NCBI GenBank assembly: GCA_950075865.1
Contig: CATMVA010000013.1
Span: forward strand, 1 to 64,000
DNA length: 64,000 nucleotides
Source: an uncultured Oscillospiraceae bacterium
Lineage (GTDB): Bacteria > Bacillota > Clostridia > Oscillospirales > Oscillospiraceae
Direction: 5' to 3'
Position numbers and translations under genes: made by a program. Every line of letters starts with the position of its first letter. Position 1 is the stretch's first letter. The notes under the pieces are model-generated. The model worked only from the letters and a program-made list of their open reading frames with translations, did no database searches and had not been told where the DNA came from. This document shows, piece after piece, positions 15,434-25,147 of the stretch.

Positions 15434-18012
15434 GACATTTTCTCCATATACTGCGCAGCCGACTTTAGCATCAGCTTTTTGGTGCCCACATTGTCAAAGG
15501 CCACCTCAATGAGGGCGTCCCCCCCCATCTTGGTGATGGAAAGGATCATACCTTTTCCAAATGCCTTGTGGACCACCATCTCCCCCTTCTGGAAATCCGG
15601 GAGAGGCGCTGAGGATGCCGATGCGGCCGACGGCATGGGCACCCGTGCCGCCGAGAGCTTGGGGGTGGGAGAAGGCGTCCTAACGGGAGGCGTATAGCCT
15701 CTTGCCGTACTGAACCGGGATCCCGTCTCTCCCCCGCCGTATCCGCTCCGGGACCGGGAGGCCCCGCCGTAGCTTCCGTAGCTCCCCCGGCTGCCGTAGC
15801 CGCTCCGGGGCGTCTGGCAGTAACCCGCCTCCTCGTCGTCCACGAAATCGTCCCTGGCGTCGTCCCAGCCATCCTCCGTGCGCCAGGAACTTGCGTAGCC
15901 CTGCCGTCCGCTTTTCTCCAACCGCTCCGGGGGGATCTCCCCCAAAAACCGGGAGGGCCGGTTGGCCGAGGTGTGGCCGTAGAGCATCCGCTGGTTGGCG
16001 CAAGTCATGTAAAGCTGCTCCTTGGCCCGTGTCATGGCCACATAGCAGAGCCGCCGCTCCTCCTCCATCTCCTCCATGTCCCCGATGGAACGCATGCCGG
16101 GGAAGATCCCCTCCTCCATGCCCACATTGAAGACCACCGGGAACTCCAGCCCCTTGGCCGAGTGCATGGTCATCATCACCACGCACTCCTCCCCGGCATC
16201 GTGGCTGTCGATGTCGGTGTAGAGGGCGATCTCATCCAAAAAGCCGGCCAGCGAGGGCTCCTCGCTGTTGTCCAGATAGTCCTGGATGGAAGACTTCAGT
16301 TCCCGCACGTTCTCCAGCCGGGTCCGGTCCTCCACCTTCCCGCTGGCCTCCAGGGCCACGGCATAGCCCGAGTCGGCACAGAGAACGTCATAAAACTCGG
16401 TGAGGGCCATCTCCCCCGCCGCCTTCTGCAGGGAGCGGATCAGGTCGGCAAAGACCGACAGCTTGGCCGCCGCCTTCTGCAAATCGGGATAAGCCCGGGC
16501 ATCCGAGATCACCTCCCAGAGGCAAAGCCCGTTCTGGGCAGCCAGCGCCTGAGCCCGCTCCACCGTGGTGGCCCCGATACCCCGGGTCGGGACGTTGATG
16601 ATCCGCCGGAGCCGCAGGTCATCCCCAGGGTTGTTGACCACACACAGGTAAGCCAGCATGTCCTTGACCTCGGCCCGGTCAAAGAACCGGGTGCCTCCGA
16701 TGATCCGATAGGGCACGCCGTTGCGCTTCATGGCCATTTCCAGCTCCCGGGACTGGGCGTTGGTCCGGTAGAGGATGGCAAAGTCCTTCCAGTGCCGCCC
16801 GGCGGAATAGCCGGTCAAGATCTGAGCCGCCACATACTGGGCCTCGTCATCCTGATTCATGGCGGTGTAGAGCTGGACCTTCTCCCCTTCCCCGTGGTCG
16901 GTCCACAGCTCCTTGCCCTTCCGGCCCTGGTTGTTACGGATGACCGCGTTGGCCGCCTCCAGAATGTTCTGGGTGGAGCGGTAGTTCTGCTCCAAGCGGA
17001 TGGTGCGGCAGCCCTTGTACTGATTTTCAAAAGACAGGATATTCTCAATAGTGGCTCCCCGGAAGCGGTAGATGGACTGGTCATCGTCCCCCACCACGCA
17101 GAAGTTCTCATACCCCCCCGCCAGGAGGGAGGAGAGCTGATACTGCAGGTTGTTGGTATCCTGATACTCGTCCACTAGCACATAGCGGAACTTACGCTGA
17201 TAATAGCTCCGCACATCCTCGTGCTGCTGCAGCAGGAGCACCGTTCGGAGGATCAAGTCGTCGAAGTCCAGGGCGTTGGCCCCCTTCAGCCGCTTCTCGT
17301 ACTCCACATAGATCTGGGCGATCCGTCGGAGCCGGACGTCCCCGCTCTTAGCGCACTCCTCCAGATAGGCCGGGGCCAGCTTCATAGCGTCCTTGGCACG
17401 GGAGATATAGCCTAACACCGATTTGGGCGGGAACATCTTCTCGTCCAGGTTCATCTCCTTCTCAATGTCCTTGACCACCCGCTCAGAATCGGCCGAATCA
17501 TAGATGGTGAAGGAGGTATCGTACCCCAGCCTGTCGATGTCCCGGCGCAGGATCCGGGCGCAGCTGGAGTGGAAAGTAGAGGCCCAGATATCGTTGGCCG
17601 AGGGCCCCAGCATCCGCTCCAGCCGCTCCTTCAATTCCCCGGCCGCCTTGTTGGTGAAGGTGATGGCCAGAATGGACCAGGGGGAAGCCGGGTCCAGCCT
17701 GCAAAGGCCCTCGGCCCGCTCCTTTCCCTGGGGGGTGGGCTGGGCGGCATAGTCCTCCAGAAAGGCCAGATCCTCGGGTGTGACAGACTGGGGCACCTCG
17801 TCGGTGTCCGATGCCCGGCCGTATTTCATCAGGTTAGCCACCCGGTTGATGAGGACCGTGGTCTTGCCGCTGCCGGCCCCCGCCAGCAGCAGCAGGGGTC
17901 CCTCGGTGCTCAGCACTGCCTTGCGCTGCTCGGGGTTCAGCCGGGAAAAATCCTTCTCGATGACCAAGCGCCGGGCGGCGCAGAATCGTTCCTGTTCTCT
18001 CTCGTTCAGCAT
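15430..18012 (-). CDS. pcrA: UvrD/PcrA-type DNA helicase
   Basis: ATP-dependent 3'-5' superfamily 1 helicase acting in repair and rolling-circle replication. At 860 residues it is somewhat longer than the usual 730-750. Motif I is LLLAGAGSGKTTVL near residue 40, VDEYQDTN (motif II) near 280, QNYRST near 343, TMHSAKGLEFPVVF near 620 and YVAMTRAKEQL near 655. A Ser/Gly/Tyr-rich linker (about 720-800) leads to the PcrA C-terminal Tudor-like domain with GEMVVHKAFGKGMILSI. It lies 4 bp behind mnmA. Confidence 0.96.
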   Translation of the reverse strand: MLNEREQERFCAARRLVIEKDFSRLNPEQRKAVLSTEGPLLLLAGAGSGKTTVLINRVANLMKYGRASDTDEVPQSVTPEDLAFLEDYAAQPTPQGKERAEGLCRLDPASPWSILAITFTNKAAGELKERLERMLGPSANDIWASTFHSSCARILRRDIDRLGYDTSFTIYDSADSERVVKDIEKEMNLDEKMFPPKSVLGYISRAKDAMKLAPAYLEECAKSGDVRLRRIAQIYVEYEKRLKGANALDFDDLILRTVLLLQQHEDVRSYYQRKFRYVLVDEYQDTNNLQYQLSSLLAGGYENFCVVGDDDQSIYRFRGATIENILSFENQYKGCRTIRLEQNYRSTQNILEAANAVIRNNQGRKGKELWTDHGEGEKVQLYTAMNQDDEAQYVAAQILTGYSAGRHWKDFAILYRTNAQSRELEMAMKRNGVPYRIIGGTRFFDRAEVKDMLAYLCVVNNPGDDLRLRRIINVPTRGIGATTVERAQALAAQNGLCLWEVISDARAYPDLQKAAAKLSVFADLIRSLQKAAGEMALTEFYDVLCADSGYAVALEASGKVEDRTRLENVRELKSSIQDYLDNSEEPSLAGFLDEIALYTDIDSHDAGEECVVMMTMHSAKGLEFPVVFNVGMEEGIFPGMRSIGDMEEMEEERRLCYVAMTRAKEQLYMTCANQRMLYGHTSANRPSRFLGEIPPERLEKSGRQGYASSWRTEDGWDDARDDFVDDEEAGYCQTPRSGYGSRGSYGSYGGASRSRSGYGGGETGSRFSTARGYTPPVRTPSPTPKLSAARVPMPSAASASSAPLPDFQKGEMVVHKAFGKGMILSITKMGGDALIEVAFDNVGTKKLMLKSAAQYMEKMS

Positions 18013-18016
18013 CCCG

Positions 18017-19120
18017 TCATTCCCACTCTCTCTGCTTGATTGCCTGTAAAATAGTGCCGCCCCCCACCACGGTGTCCTCCTGATAGAGGACCACCGCCTG
18101 GCCGGGGGACACCGCCCGCTCGGGCGCGTCGAACTCCACCCGGACCCTCCCGTCCTCCAGCGGAAACACGGTGGCCGGCCGCCCTGCCTGCCGGTATCGG
18201 GTCTTGACCTCCACCCGCAGGGGCCCGGTCAAATTCTCAATGGCGATCCAGTTCATGTCCCCGGCCATAAGGCCCCGGGCGTAAAGGGCGCTTTCGGGGC
18301 CCACGGTCACGGTGTTTTTCTCCATATCCTTCCCGCAGACATAGACCCGCTCCCCCATGGGGAGCCCCAGTCCCTTCCGCTGTCCCACGGTATAGCCCAC
18401 CACCCCCCGGTGGCGGCCGATGACCTTCCCCTCCGGGTCCACAAAATCTCCGGCGGGATATTCCTTCCCGGTAAACCGCTCCATAAAACCCACATAGTCC
18501 CCGTCCGGAACAAAGCAGATATCCTGGCTGTCCGGCTTGCCGGCATTGAGAAAGCCATGCTCTCCGGCCAGGGCCCGCACCTGGGCCTTGCTCAGCTCCC
18601 CCAGGGGAAAGAGGGTATGGGAGAGCTGCTCCTGGGTCAGGCAGGCGAGCACATAGCTCTGGTCCTTCTCCTCCATCCGGGCCTTTTTCAGAAGATACCG
18701 GCCACTATCCGGGTCCCGCTCGATCCGGGCATAGTGTCCGGTGGCCACATACTCCCGCCCCAGCGTCCCGGCCCGCTCATAGAGGGCGCCGAACTTCAGG
18801 TACCGGTTGCAGTCGATGCAGGGGTTTGGGGTCAGCCCCTCCTCGTAGCTTCGGACAAATTTCTCCATCACCCGGCAGCGGAACTCCTCCTGAAAATTGA
18901 GCACATAGTGGGGCATCCCCAGCCGAAAAGCTACGCTTCGGGCATCCTCCACATCGTCCAGAGCGCAGCAGGTCCGGCTTTGGGGGACTCCGGTGTCCCC
19001 GTTGTCATAGAGCTTCATGGTGCAGCCGATACAGTCGTACCCCCGCTCCTTCAAAAGCAGGGCGCACACCGCCGAGTCCACCCCGCCGCTCATGGCCACT
19101 AAAACACGTTTCTCCTCCAC
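18017..19120 (-). CDS. mnmA: tRNA-specific 2-thiouridylase
   Basis: Adds sulfur to U34 of tRNA-Lys, -Glu and -Gln. The 367 residues are typical. The PP-loop SGGVDS is at residues 11-16, the first catalytic Cys is in NPCIDCNRYLKFG near 101, and the second is in DSQDICFVPD near 198. GYTVGQRKGLGLP near 245 is the family signature. ATG 19120 follows GAGGAGGTG. It lies 17 bp behind polC in the leftward block. Confidence 0.96.
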   Translation of the reverse strand: MEEKRVLVAMSGGVDSAVCALLLKERGYDCIGCTMKLYDNGDTGVPQSRTCCALDDVEDARSVAFRLGMPHYVLNFQEEFRCRVMEKFVRSYEEGLTPNPCIDCNRYLKFGALYERAGTLGREYVATGHYARIERDPDSGRYLLKKARMEEKDQSYVLACLTQEQLSHTLFPLGELSKAQVRALAGEHGFLNAGKPDSQDICFVPDGDYVGFMERFTGKEYPAGDFVDPEGKVIGRHRGVVGYTVGQRKGLGLPMGERVYVCGKDMEKNTVTVGPESALYARGLMAGDMNWIAIENLTGPLRVEVKTRYRQAGRPATVFPLEDGRVRVEFDAPERAVSPGQAVVLYQEDTVVGGGTILQAIKQREWE

Positions 19121-19137
19121 GGCAGCACCTCCTCTCT

Positions 19138-22100
19138 TTAAAACAGGGTGATCTGACTGGTCTCGGGCATATCGTCAAAGGCACCGGCCAGCTTGAGCTG
19201 CTCAATATGGGTCTTGGACACCTTGGGGCAGGCGTCGGAAAACTCCTCGATGGAGATGAACTCCCTTCCCTCCCGCTGGTCCACGATGGACTGGGCCGCC
19301 GTATCCCCCAGGCCGGGAATGGCATTGAAGGGCGGGATCAGGGCGTCCTCCCCGTCGATCTGGAAATGGGAGGCCTGAGACCGGTACAGGTCTACACTCC
19401 GGAAGGTAAAGCCCCGGAGATAATACTCATAGACCACCTCCAGGGTGGTGTAGGTGTCCTCCTCCACGGCAGAGGCCTGCTTCTCGTCCATTTTGGCCTT
19501 GATCTCTTTCATCTTGCTCTTTACCAAGTCCATCCCCTGGCACATGATAGTGGCATCAAATGCCTTGGCCCGAACCGAGAAGAATGCGGTATAGAAAGCC
19601 AGCGGCCGATGGACCTTAAACCAGGCGATCCGGAAGGCCATCATCACATAAGCCACGGCGTGGGCCTTGGGGAACAGGTAACTGATCTTAGCCAGGGAGT
19701 CGATGTACCACTGAGGCACATTGTGCTCCTTCATGGTCTCCACCCAGCCGTCCTGAAAGCCCCCCTTCCTCACCTTGCCCTTCCGGACGGCCTCCATGAT
19801 CTTGAAGGCGGTCTTGGGCTCCACCCCCATCTGGATAAGGTAGAGCATGATGTCGTCACGGCAGCCTACCGTTTCAAAAACGCTGGCTGTGCCGCTGAGG
19901 ATCAGATCCCGGGCATTGCCCAGCCACACATCTGTGCCGTGGGAGAAACCGGAGAGCCGCACCAGAGTGTTGAAGTCGGTAGGGTCGGTATCCATCAGCA
20001 TCTGGCGGGTAAACTTGGTGTTGAACTCGGGAATGGCCACGGCCCCCGTGGGGCCCAACACCGGGTCGCCCACATACCCCAGCTTCTCCGAGGAGGTAAA
20101 CAGGCTTAACGTATCCGGGTCATCCAGCTTGATGTCGGTCCGGGCATTCACTCCGGTGAGATCCTCCAGCATCCGGATCATGGTGGGGTCATCGTGTCCC
20201 AGCATATCCAACTTCAGCAAATTAGACTCCATGGAGTGGTATTCAAAGTGGGTGGTAACGATATCGGTGTTGGGGTCGTCGGCCGGGTGCTGGACCGGGC
20301 AGAAGTCGTAGATCTCCCGGTCCTGGGGAATGACCACCATGCCGCCGGGGTGCTGTCCGGTGGTCCGCTTGGTGCCCGTGCAGCCGATAGCCAGCCGGTT
20401 CTCCTCGGCGGCGGTGGCGCGGAGCCCCCGCTTCTCCAGGTATTTCTTCACATAGACATAGGCCGTTTTCTCGGCCACCGTGCCGATGGTACCGGCCCGG
20501 AACACGTGAGAATCCCCAAAGAGCTCAAAGGTGTACCGGTGGGCCTTGGCCTGGTACTCCCCCGAGAAATTCAGGTCGATATCGGGCACCTTGTCGCCCC
20601 CGAAGCCCAGGAAGGTCTCAAAGGGGATGTCAAAGCCGTCCTTCACATAGGGGGTCCCGCACACCGGACAGACCGCGTCGGGCATATCGGCCCCGCAGCC
20701 GTACTTCTTGTCCACCTCGAAATCGCTGTGCCGGCACTTGGGACAGCGGTAGTGGGGGGGCAGGGAGTTGACCTCGGTGATGCCCGAGAGAAAGGCCACG
20801 ATGGAGGAGCCCACCGAACCCCGGGAGCCCACCAGATAGCCGTGCTCCAGGGAGTTCTGCACCAGCTTCTGGGCCGACATGTAAATGACGTCATACTTCC
20901 GCATGATGATACCGGGCAGCTCCAGGTCGATCCGGTCCTGGACGATCTTGGGCAGCTCCTCGCCGTAAAGCTCGTGGGCCTTATCATATACCAGCTTTTC
21001 CAGTTCCTTGTCCGAATCCTTCAGCTTGGGGGCAAAAAGCCCCTTGGGCAGGGGGTCCATCCTCTCGCACATATCGGCCACCAAGTTGGGGTCCCGGATG
21101 ACCACCTTGCGGCAGTCCTCCTCCCCCAGGTAGGCAAACTCCTCCAGCATCTCGTCAGTGGTCTTGAAATAGAGGGGCAGGGACTTGTCACAGTCCTCAA
21201 AGCCCTTGGTGTCCAGCAGGATATGGCGGTAGATCTCGTCCTGGGGATCCAGGAAGTGGACGTCCCCGGTGGCGCACACCGGCTTGTCCAGCTCCTTACC
21301 CAGCTTCACGATGGTCCGGTTAAACTCCTGCAGCTCCTCCTCACTGTCCACCTGGGCCCGGCCGGTCTTGTCGGGCCGGAGCATAAAGGCGTTGTTGCAC
21401 AGGGGCTGGATCTCCAGAAAATCGTACCAGGAGGCAATGCGCTTCAGCTCGGTCCAGTCCTTCCGGGCGGCCACCGCTTGGTAGAGCTCTCCCGCCTCAC
21501 AGGCCGAGCCCAAAATCAGCCCCTCCCGGTGGAGCTCGATCTCGCTCTTGGGGATGATGGGCTTTCCGCTCTTGTAATTCACCAGGAAGGAGTCCGAGAT
21601 CAGGTGATACAGGTTCCGGAGCCCCATCTGGTTCTTGGCCAGCACGATCAGGTGCTTGGGCTGCCGGCGGGTCTTCCCCTTCCCCCGGAGGGAGACCATG
21701 GCGGGGTTGATCTCCCCCAGGTCATGGATCCCCATATCCTCCAGCATCCGGAAGAATGGAATGAGCATATACCCCACCGTGGCGGCGTCATCACTGGCCC
21801 GGTGATGGTTGAAAGCGGGCAGGTTCAGGTGGTTGGCCACCGTGTCCAGCTTGAAGTTCTTCAGATCGGGCAGCAGGTTCTGGGCCAGGATCAGAGAGTC
21901 CACCCAGGGATTGGGCAGATCCCGCCCCATCCGTTCGCAGGCCAGGGCGATGAAGCCCATGTCGAACTCGGCGTTGTGGGCGGCCAGAGGCCGGTCCCCC
22001 GCGAAGTCCAGAAAAGCTTTTACCGCCTCGGCCTGGCTGGGGGCCCCTTCCAGCATCTTATCGGTGATGCCGGTCAGCTCCACGATCTCCCGGGACAGGC

Positions 22101-23256
22101 TCCGCCCCGGGTCGGCAAAGGTATTGAAGGTCTCCTGTACCTCCCCGTCCCGGAGGATCACCGCCCCGATCTCAATGATCAGGTCCTTGTTCTTGTTGAG
22201 GCCGGTGGTCTCAATATCAAAGCAGACGATCTCCCCGTGGAAGTCCTGACCTGTCTCCCCATGGACGGCGATCCGGTCGTCCATATTGTTGATGAAATAG
22301 GCCTCCACGCCGTAGAGGATCTTGATACCTTTGGCGGCGTGCCAGGCGTCGGGGAAGGACTGGGCCACCCCGTGGTCAGTGATGGCGATGGCCCTGTGGC
22401 CCCAGATCTCAGCCCGCTTCACCGCGTCCTTGGTAGAGGTGAGGGCGTCCATGGCCGACATGGTGGTGTGGAGGTGGAGCTCCACACGTTTCTCCTCCGC
22501 GGTGTCCTTCCGGGTGATCTTCTCCCCCAGCTGGACGGCGTAGGGCTCCAGCACCATATCACCCGTGTACCGGTCCAGGTTCAGCCGCCCCTGGATCAGC
22601 AGGTGCTGTCCCACGCTGACGCCGTCCACCAGGGGCTTGCCCTCCTCCCCCAGGAAAAACTTGCTCACCCGCACCGAGCCGGTGTAGTCGGTCACGTCGA
22701 AGGAGACCACCCAGGCCCCCCGCTTTTTCAGTTCCCGGTGGTTGACGGCGAATACGTCCCCCTCCACGATGACCGTCCCCATATCCAACGCCAGCGCGGC
22801 CATGGAGACCGGAGTCCCCTTGATCTCCCGTTTGCCGAAAATGACTGTCTTCTCCTTCTCCTTGCCGGGCTTTTTGCCCTTGGCGTGGACCGCGGGCAGA
22901 CTCTCCAGCGCCTTCCGCCGGATCTCCTCGGTAAGCCGGAAGGGATCCATCGCCTCCTCGGGCGGCGGCTCGGGCAGGGGGATGTCCTCTTCAGGCGGCG
23001 GGACCGGCAGGGACGCCTCGGCCTGGGCGAAGGACAACGTCACCCGCTCCACACTGTAAGCCCCAGCCAGCGCGGCCTCCACCTGACGGCGGAGCTCCTC
23101 CCCCGGCAGGACAGGACAACAGACCCGGGCCTTGATGGACCGGGTTTTCTTGTCGATGACCGCCCCCAGCACCTCCCAGGAAGCCGCCTGGCTGAGTAAC
23201 ATCGGCTCCGGGTTCAGGGCAGAAAACAGTTGCAAAAAGGGTACTCGCTTCGGCAT
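19138..23256 (-). CDS. polC: DNA polymerase III alpha subunit, PolC type
   Basis: Main replicative polymerase of low-GC Gram-positive bacteria, with its own proofreading exonuclease; 1372 residues, slightly shorter than the B. subtilis enzyme. Order: N-terminal domain, OB-fold (GTVIVEGDVFAV near 160), PHP part 1 (ELHLHTTMSAMDA near 262), DEDD exonuclease (CFDIETTGLNKNKD near 350 to HNAEFDMG near 430), PHP part 2, a Cys-rich region (CPKCRHSDFE and CPVCG near 835-870), and the palm with PDIDLNFSG near 892. The C-terminus has helix-hairpin-helix sequence (IPGLGDTAAQSIV). ATG 23256 follows AAAGGAAACGGTG. In many Clostridia polC follows ispG directly; here two extra genes intervene. Confidence 0.98.
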   Translation of the reverse strand: MPKRVPFLQLFSALNPEPMLLSQAASWEVLGAVIDKKTRSIKARVCCPVLPGEELRRQVEAALAGAYSVERVTLSFAQAEASLPVPPPEEDIPLPEPPPEEAMDPFRLTEEIRRKALESLPAVHAKGKKPGKEKEKTVIFGKREIKGTPVSMAALALDMGTVIVEGDVFAVNHRELKKRGAWVVSFDVTDYTGSVRVSKFFLGEEGKPLVDGVSVGQHLLIQGRLNLDRYTGDMVLEPYAVQLGEKITRKDTAEEKRVELHLHTTMSAMDALTSTKDAVKRAEIWGHRAIAITDHGVAQSFPDAWHAAKGIKILYGVEAYFINNMDDRIAVHGETGQDFHGEIVCFDIETTGLNKNKDLIIEIGAVILRDGEVQETFNTFADPGRSLSREIVELTGITDKMLEGAPSQAEAVKAFLDFAGDRPLAAHNAEFDMGFIALACERMGRDLPNPWVDSLILAQNLLPDLKNFKLDTVANHLNLPAFNHHRASDDAATVGYMLIPFFRMLEDMGIHDLGEINPAMVSLRGKGKTRRQPKHLIVLAKNQMGLRNLYHLISDSFLVNYKSGKPIIPKSEIELHREGLILGSACEAGELYQAVAARKDWTELKRIASWYDFLEIQPLCNNAFMLRPDKTGRAQVDSEEELQEFNRTIVKLGKELDKPVCATGDVHFLDPQDEIYRHILLDTKGFEDCDKSLPLYFKTTDEMLEEFAYLGEEDCRKVVIRDPNLVADMCERMDPLPKGLFAPKLKDSDKELEKLVYDKAHELYGEELPKIVQDRIDLELPGIIMRKYDVIYMSAQKLVQNSLEHGYLVGSRGSVGSSIVAFLSGITEVNSLPPHYRCPKCRHSDFEVDKKYGCGADMPDAVCPVCGTPYVKDGFDIPFETFLGFGGDKVPDIDLNFSGEYQAKAHRYTFELFGDSHVFRAGTIGTVAEKTAYVYVKKYLEKRGLRATAAEENRLAIGCTGTKRTTGQHPGGMVVIPQDREIYDFCPVQHPADDPNTDIVTTHFEYHSMESNLLKLDMLGHDDPTMIRMLEDLTGVNARTDIKLDDPDTLSLFTSSEKLGYVGDPVLGPTGAVAIPEFNTKFTRQMLMDTDPTDFNTLVRLSGFSHGTDVWLGNARDLILSGTASVFETVGCRDDIMLYLIQMGVEPKTAFKIMEAVRKGKVRKGGFQDGWVETMKEHNVPQWYIDSLAKISYLFPKAHAVAYVMMAFRIAWFKVHRPLAFYTAFFSVRAKAFDATIMCQGMDLVKSKMKEIKAKMDEKQASAVEEDTYTTLEVVYEYYLRGFTFRSVDLYRSQASHFQIDGEDALIPPFNAIPGLGDTAAQSIVDQREGREFISIEEFSDACPKVSKTHIEQLKLAGAFDDMPETSQITLF

Positions 23257-23299
23257 GGTTTCACCGTTTCCTTTACTTGTTTGTGATTTTCAGCCTCTC

Positions 23300-24184
23300 T
23301 CAGTAATAAACAAAAACCGGAAAATAGAATGGCGCACTGAAATCCAGATCCAGACAATATGTGGGTGTGGTATTCTCGCCCTCGTATATGTAATAGGTTT
23401 CTGTATGTCCGTGCGTGATATAGCCCCGCTCATAGACCAGACGGCCCTGCCCGTCGTAGTATCCGTTTTCACCGGGGGTCGTAGTCCCAAAAAACATTTC
23501 GTTTCTCCCGAAATGTCTGTGTCTCACCACACCATTCTCATCATAGGTCCATTCCAGAGAATAGATCCACAATCGCTGGCCATCCCACTCCTCAAATTCT
23601 CCGGAGGAATCCAGCCTGATGAGCCGCCCAGCCTCGTCATATTCTTTCTCTTCCTGATAATTCTCCGCCCCAATCCATTCGGGCATCGGGGGGATCAGGT
23701 CATCCTCCCAGCGGTACCAGCCGAATCCCGCGTATCCATCCTCGGTCCCTCGGCTCGCTTGGGCCGCTGTACAAGTGAATCCACGGTCTCCGCATATTCC
23801 AATTCCGACCCCTGTCTCTTCATTGTACCACAAGGTCAGATCTGCTCGTCCTTCCTCATTTTTGTAAGTATAAAAAGGCTCCTCCGTCAAAAAGCCACAG
23901 GCCGTGAAGAGCTCCTCCAAGTTCGCATCCTGCCCTGTGGAAAAACCATACTGACTATCATCCATCCGGAGCGCATATGACAAAACTCTCTCTGCCAGCA
24001 TAAACACATTCGGAGCAGGCACCGGCGCCGCAGACGGCCGCACATCCACCGCAAAAGGCTCCTCCGCCCCAGAAGGCGTCGGTTCCGGGAATGGGGCTTC
24101 CGTTTCCGGGGCTGTGCAGGAACTCAAAGCAAGGATGACGAAACACGGCAGGACAAGCCATCGCCGCCTCTTCTGTTTGTCCAT
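23300..24184 (-). CDS. Lipoprotein of unknown function
   Basis: A 294-residue predicted lipoprotein. The N-terminus KQKRRRWLVLPCFVILALSSC has a basic region, a hydrophobic core and an LSSC lipobox with Cys at residue 23, then a Pro/Glu-rich linker. The exported part is acidic and aromatic-rich. Its C-terminal half has YD-like text-repeat flavour (EYDEAGRLIRLDSSGEFEEW, YYDGQGRLVYERG) as seen in some cell-surface proteins. It lies between the GNAT gene (30 bp) and polC (43 bp) and is an unusual guest in this essential block. No function can be given. Confidence 0.78.
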   Translation of the reverse strand: MDKQKRRRWLVLPCFVILALSSCTAPETEAPFPEPTPSGAEEPFAVDVRPSAAPVPAPNVFMLAERVLSYALRMDDSQYGFSTGQDANLEELFTACGFLTEEPFYTYKNEEGRADLTLWYNEETGVGIGICGDRGFTCTAAQASRGTEDGYAGFGWYRWEDDLIPPMPEWIGAENYQEEKEYDEAGRLIRLDSSGEFEEWDGQRLWIYSLEWTYDENGVVRHRHFGRNEMFFGTTTPGENGYYDGQGRLVYERGYITHGHTETYYIYEGENTTPTYCLDLDFSAPFYFPVFVYY

Positions 24185-24214
24185 TTCCGTCCCCCCCTCT
24201 CCTCTCGGTCAACC

Positions 24215-25147
24215 TCACACCTCCCGGTGAATGTACATCCTGCTGGGCTCCTCCTCCCCGTCCCCCTGAACCATGCAGAGAAACGTCCAGCCGTATCGCT
24301 CATAAAAGGAATCGTGGTCGGTGAGCAGATAGAGCGTCCCGATCCCCAACTCCCGCATATCCCGGCAAACCAGCTCCAACAAAGCCCCCGCGATGCCCCG
24401 GCAGCGGCGATCCTCCTCCACATACACGGCGCACACGTTGGGAGCCAGATCCTTCCGTTCGTGAAAGTCATTCTCGATGACCCCCATACCGCCTACGATC
24501 CGCTCCCCCTCCAGGGCCAAATACCACTGGGGCACAAGGTCTGTTCCCTTCAGGCAGTCCTCCATGCTCTCCTCATAGGCCTCCAGAGGAATGTTCCACT
24601 TCTCGTGGAACCACCGGGCGGCCTTCCCGGCCAGTTCGGACCGCTCCCGCAGCCTGATCAGCTCCATTCCCAGCCGCCTCCTGTATCTCTCGCAGCCGTT
24701 TTCGATGCCGTCATACCGGAACCCGTTTTTCAGCGCGATGTGCCTGGTGACCTCCTGCTCCGGGACACACTCGATCACGGCCTCGGCATAGCGGTCCCCG
24801 GCAGCCTCCAGCAGGAGCCGGGTCAGCTCCCCGGCGTAGCCCTTGCCCCATTCCGGCCGCTTCAAGACCCACCCCAGCTCCACGCTGTCCCGGTCATACC
24901 GGTGAAAGATCACATAGCCGATGAACCGCCCCTCCGGGCCGTCCACCCCATAAATCAGCGGCTCGGAAGCCAGCCCGGCCACCCGCAAAAAGCCCTCAGT
25001 CTGCTCATAGGTGTACGGCGGCTCCAGAGTGCGCATGACCTCCGGGTCGGAAAGGAGCCCATACAGCTCCTCCAAATCGGTCTCCCCCAGCCTGCGGACC
25101 GTCAGCCGCCCAGAGCGGCACAGGATCCTTCCCTCCATGCCGCTCAC
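24215..25147 (-). CDS. Tandem GNAT-family N-acetyltransferase
   Basis: A 310-residue protein with two acetyltransferase-like halves. The first (residues about 10-150) resembles RimJ-type enzymes ([39 protein letters not shown]). The second (about 205-305) carries the acetyl-CoA motif A in [22 protein letters not shown] 25147 overlaps the ispG stop; ATG 25138, three codons on, is an equally good start. Translational coupling to ispG is likely either way. The substrate is unknown. Its place between ispG and polC is not part of the usual cluster. Confidence 0.82.
   Translation of the reverse strand: MSGMEGRILCRSGRLTVRRLGETDLEELYGLLSDPEVMRTLEPPYTYEQTEGFLRVAGLASEPLIYGVDGPEGRFIGYVIFHRYDRDSVELGWVLKRPEWGKGYAGELTRLLLEAAGDRYAEAVIECVPEQEVTRHIALKNGFRYDGIENGCERYRRRLGMELIRLRERSELAGKAARWFHEKWNIPLEAYEESMEDCLKGTDLVPQWYLALEGERIVGGMGVIENDFHERKDLAPNVCAVYVEEDRRCRGIAGALLELVCRDMRELGIGTLYLLTDHDSFYERYGWTFLCMVQGDGEEEPSRMYIHREV

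Noticed and set aside
20194-23199. 1001-codon open frame on the + strand
   Set aside because: It lies fully antisense to polC, whose motifs are unmistakable. The opposite-frame openness comes from GC-rich codon bias, and the translation is His/Leu/Gly/Val-rich without domains.
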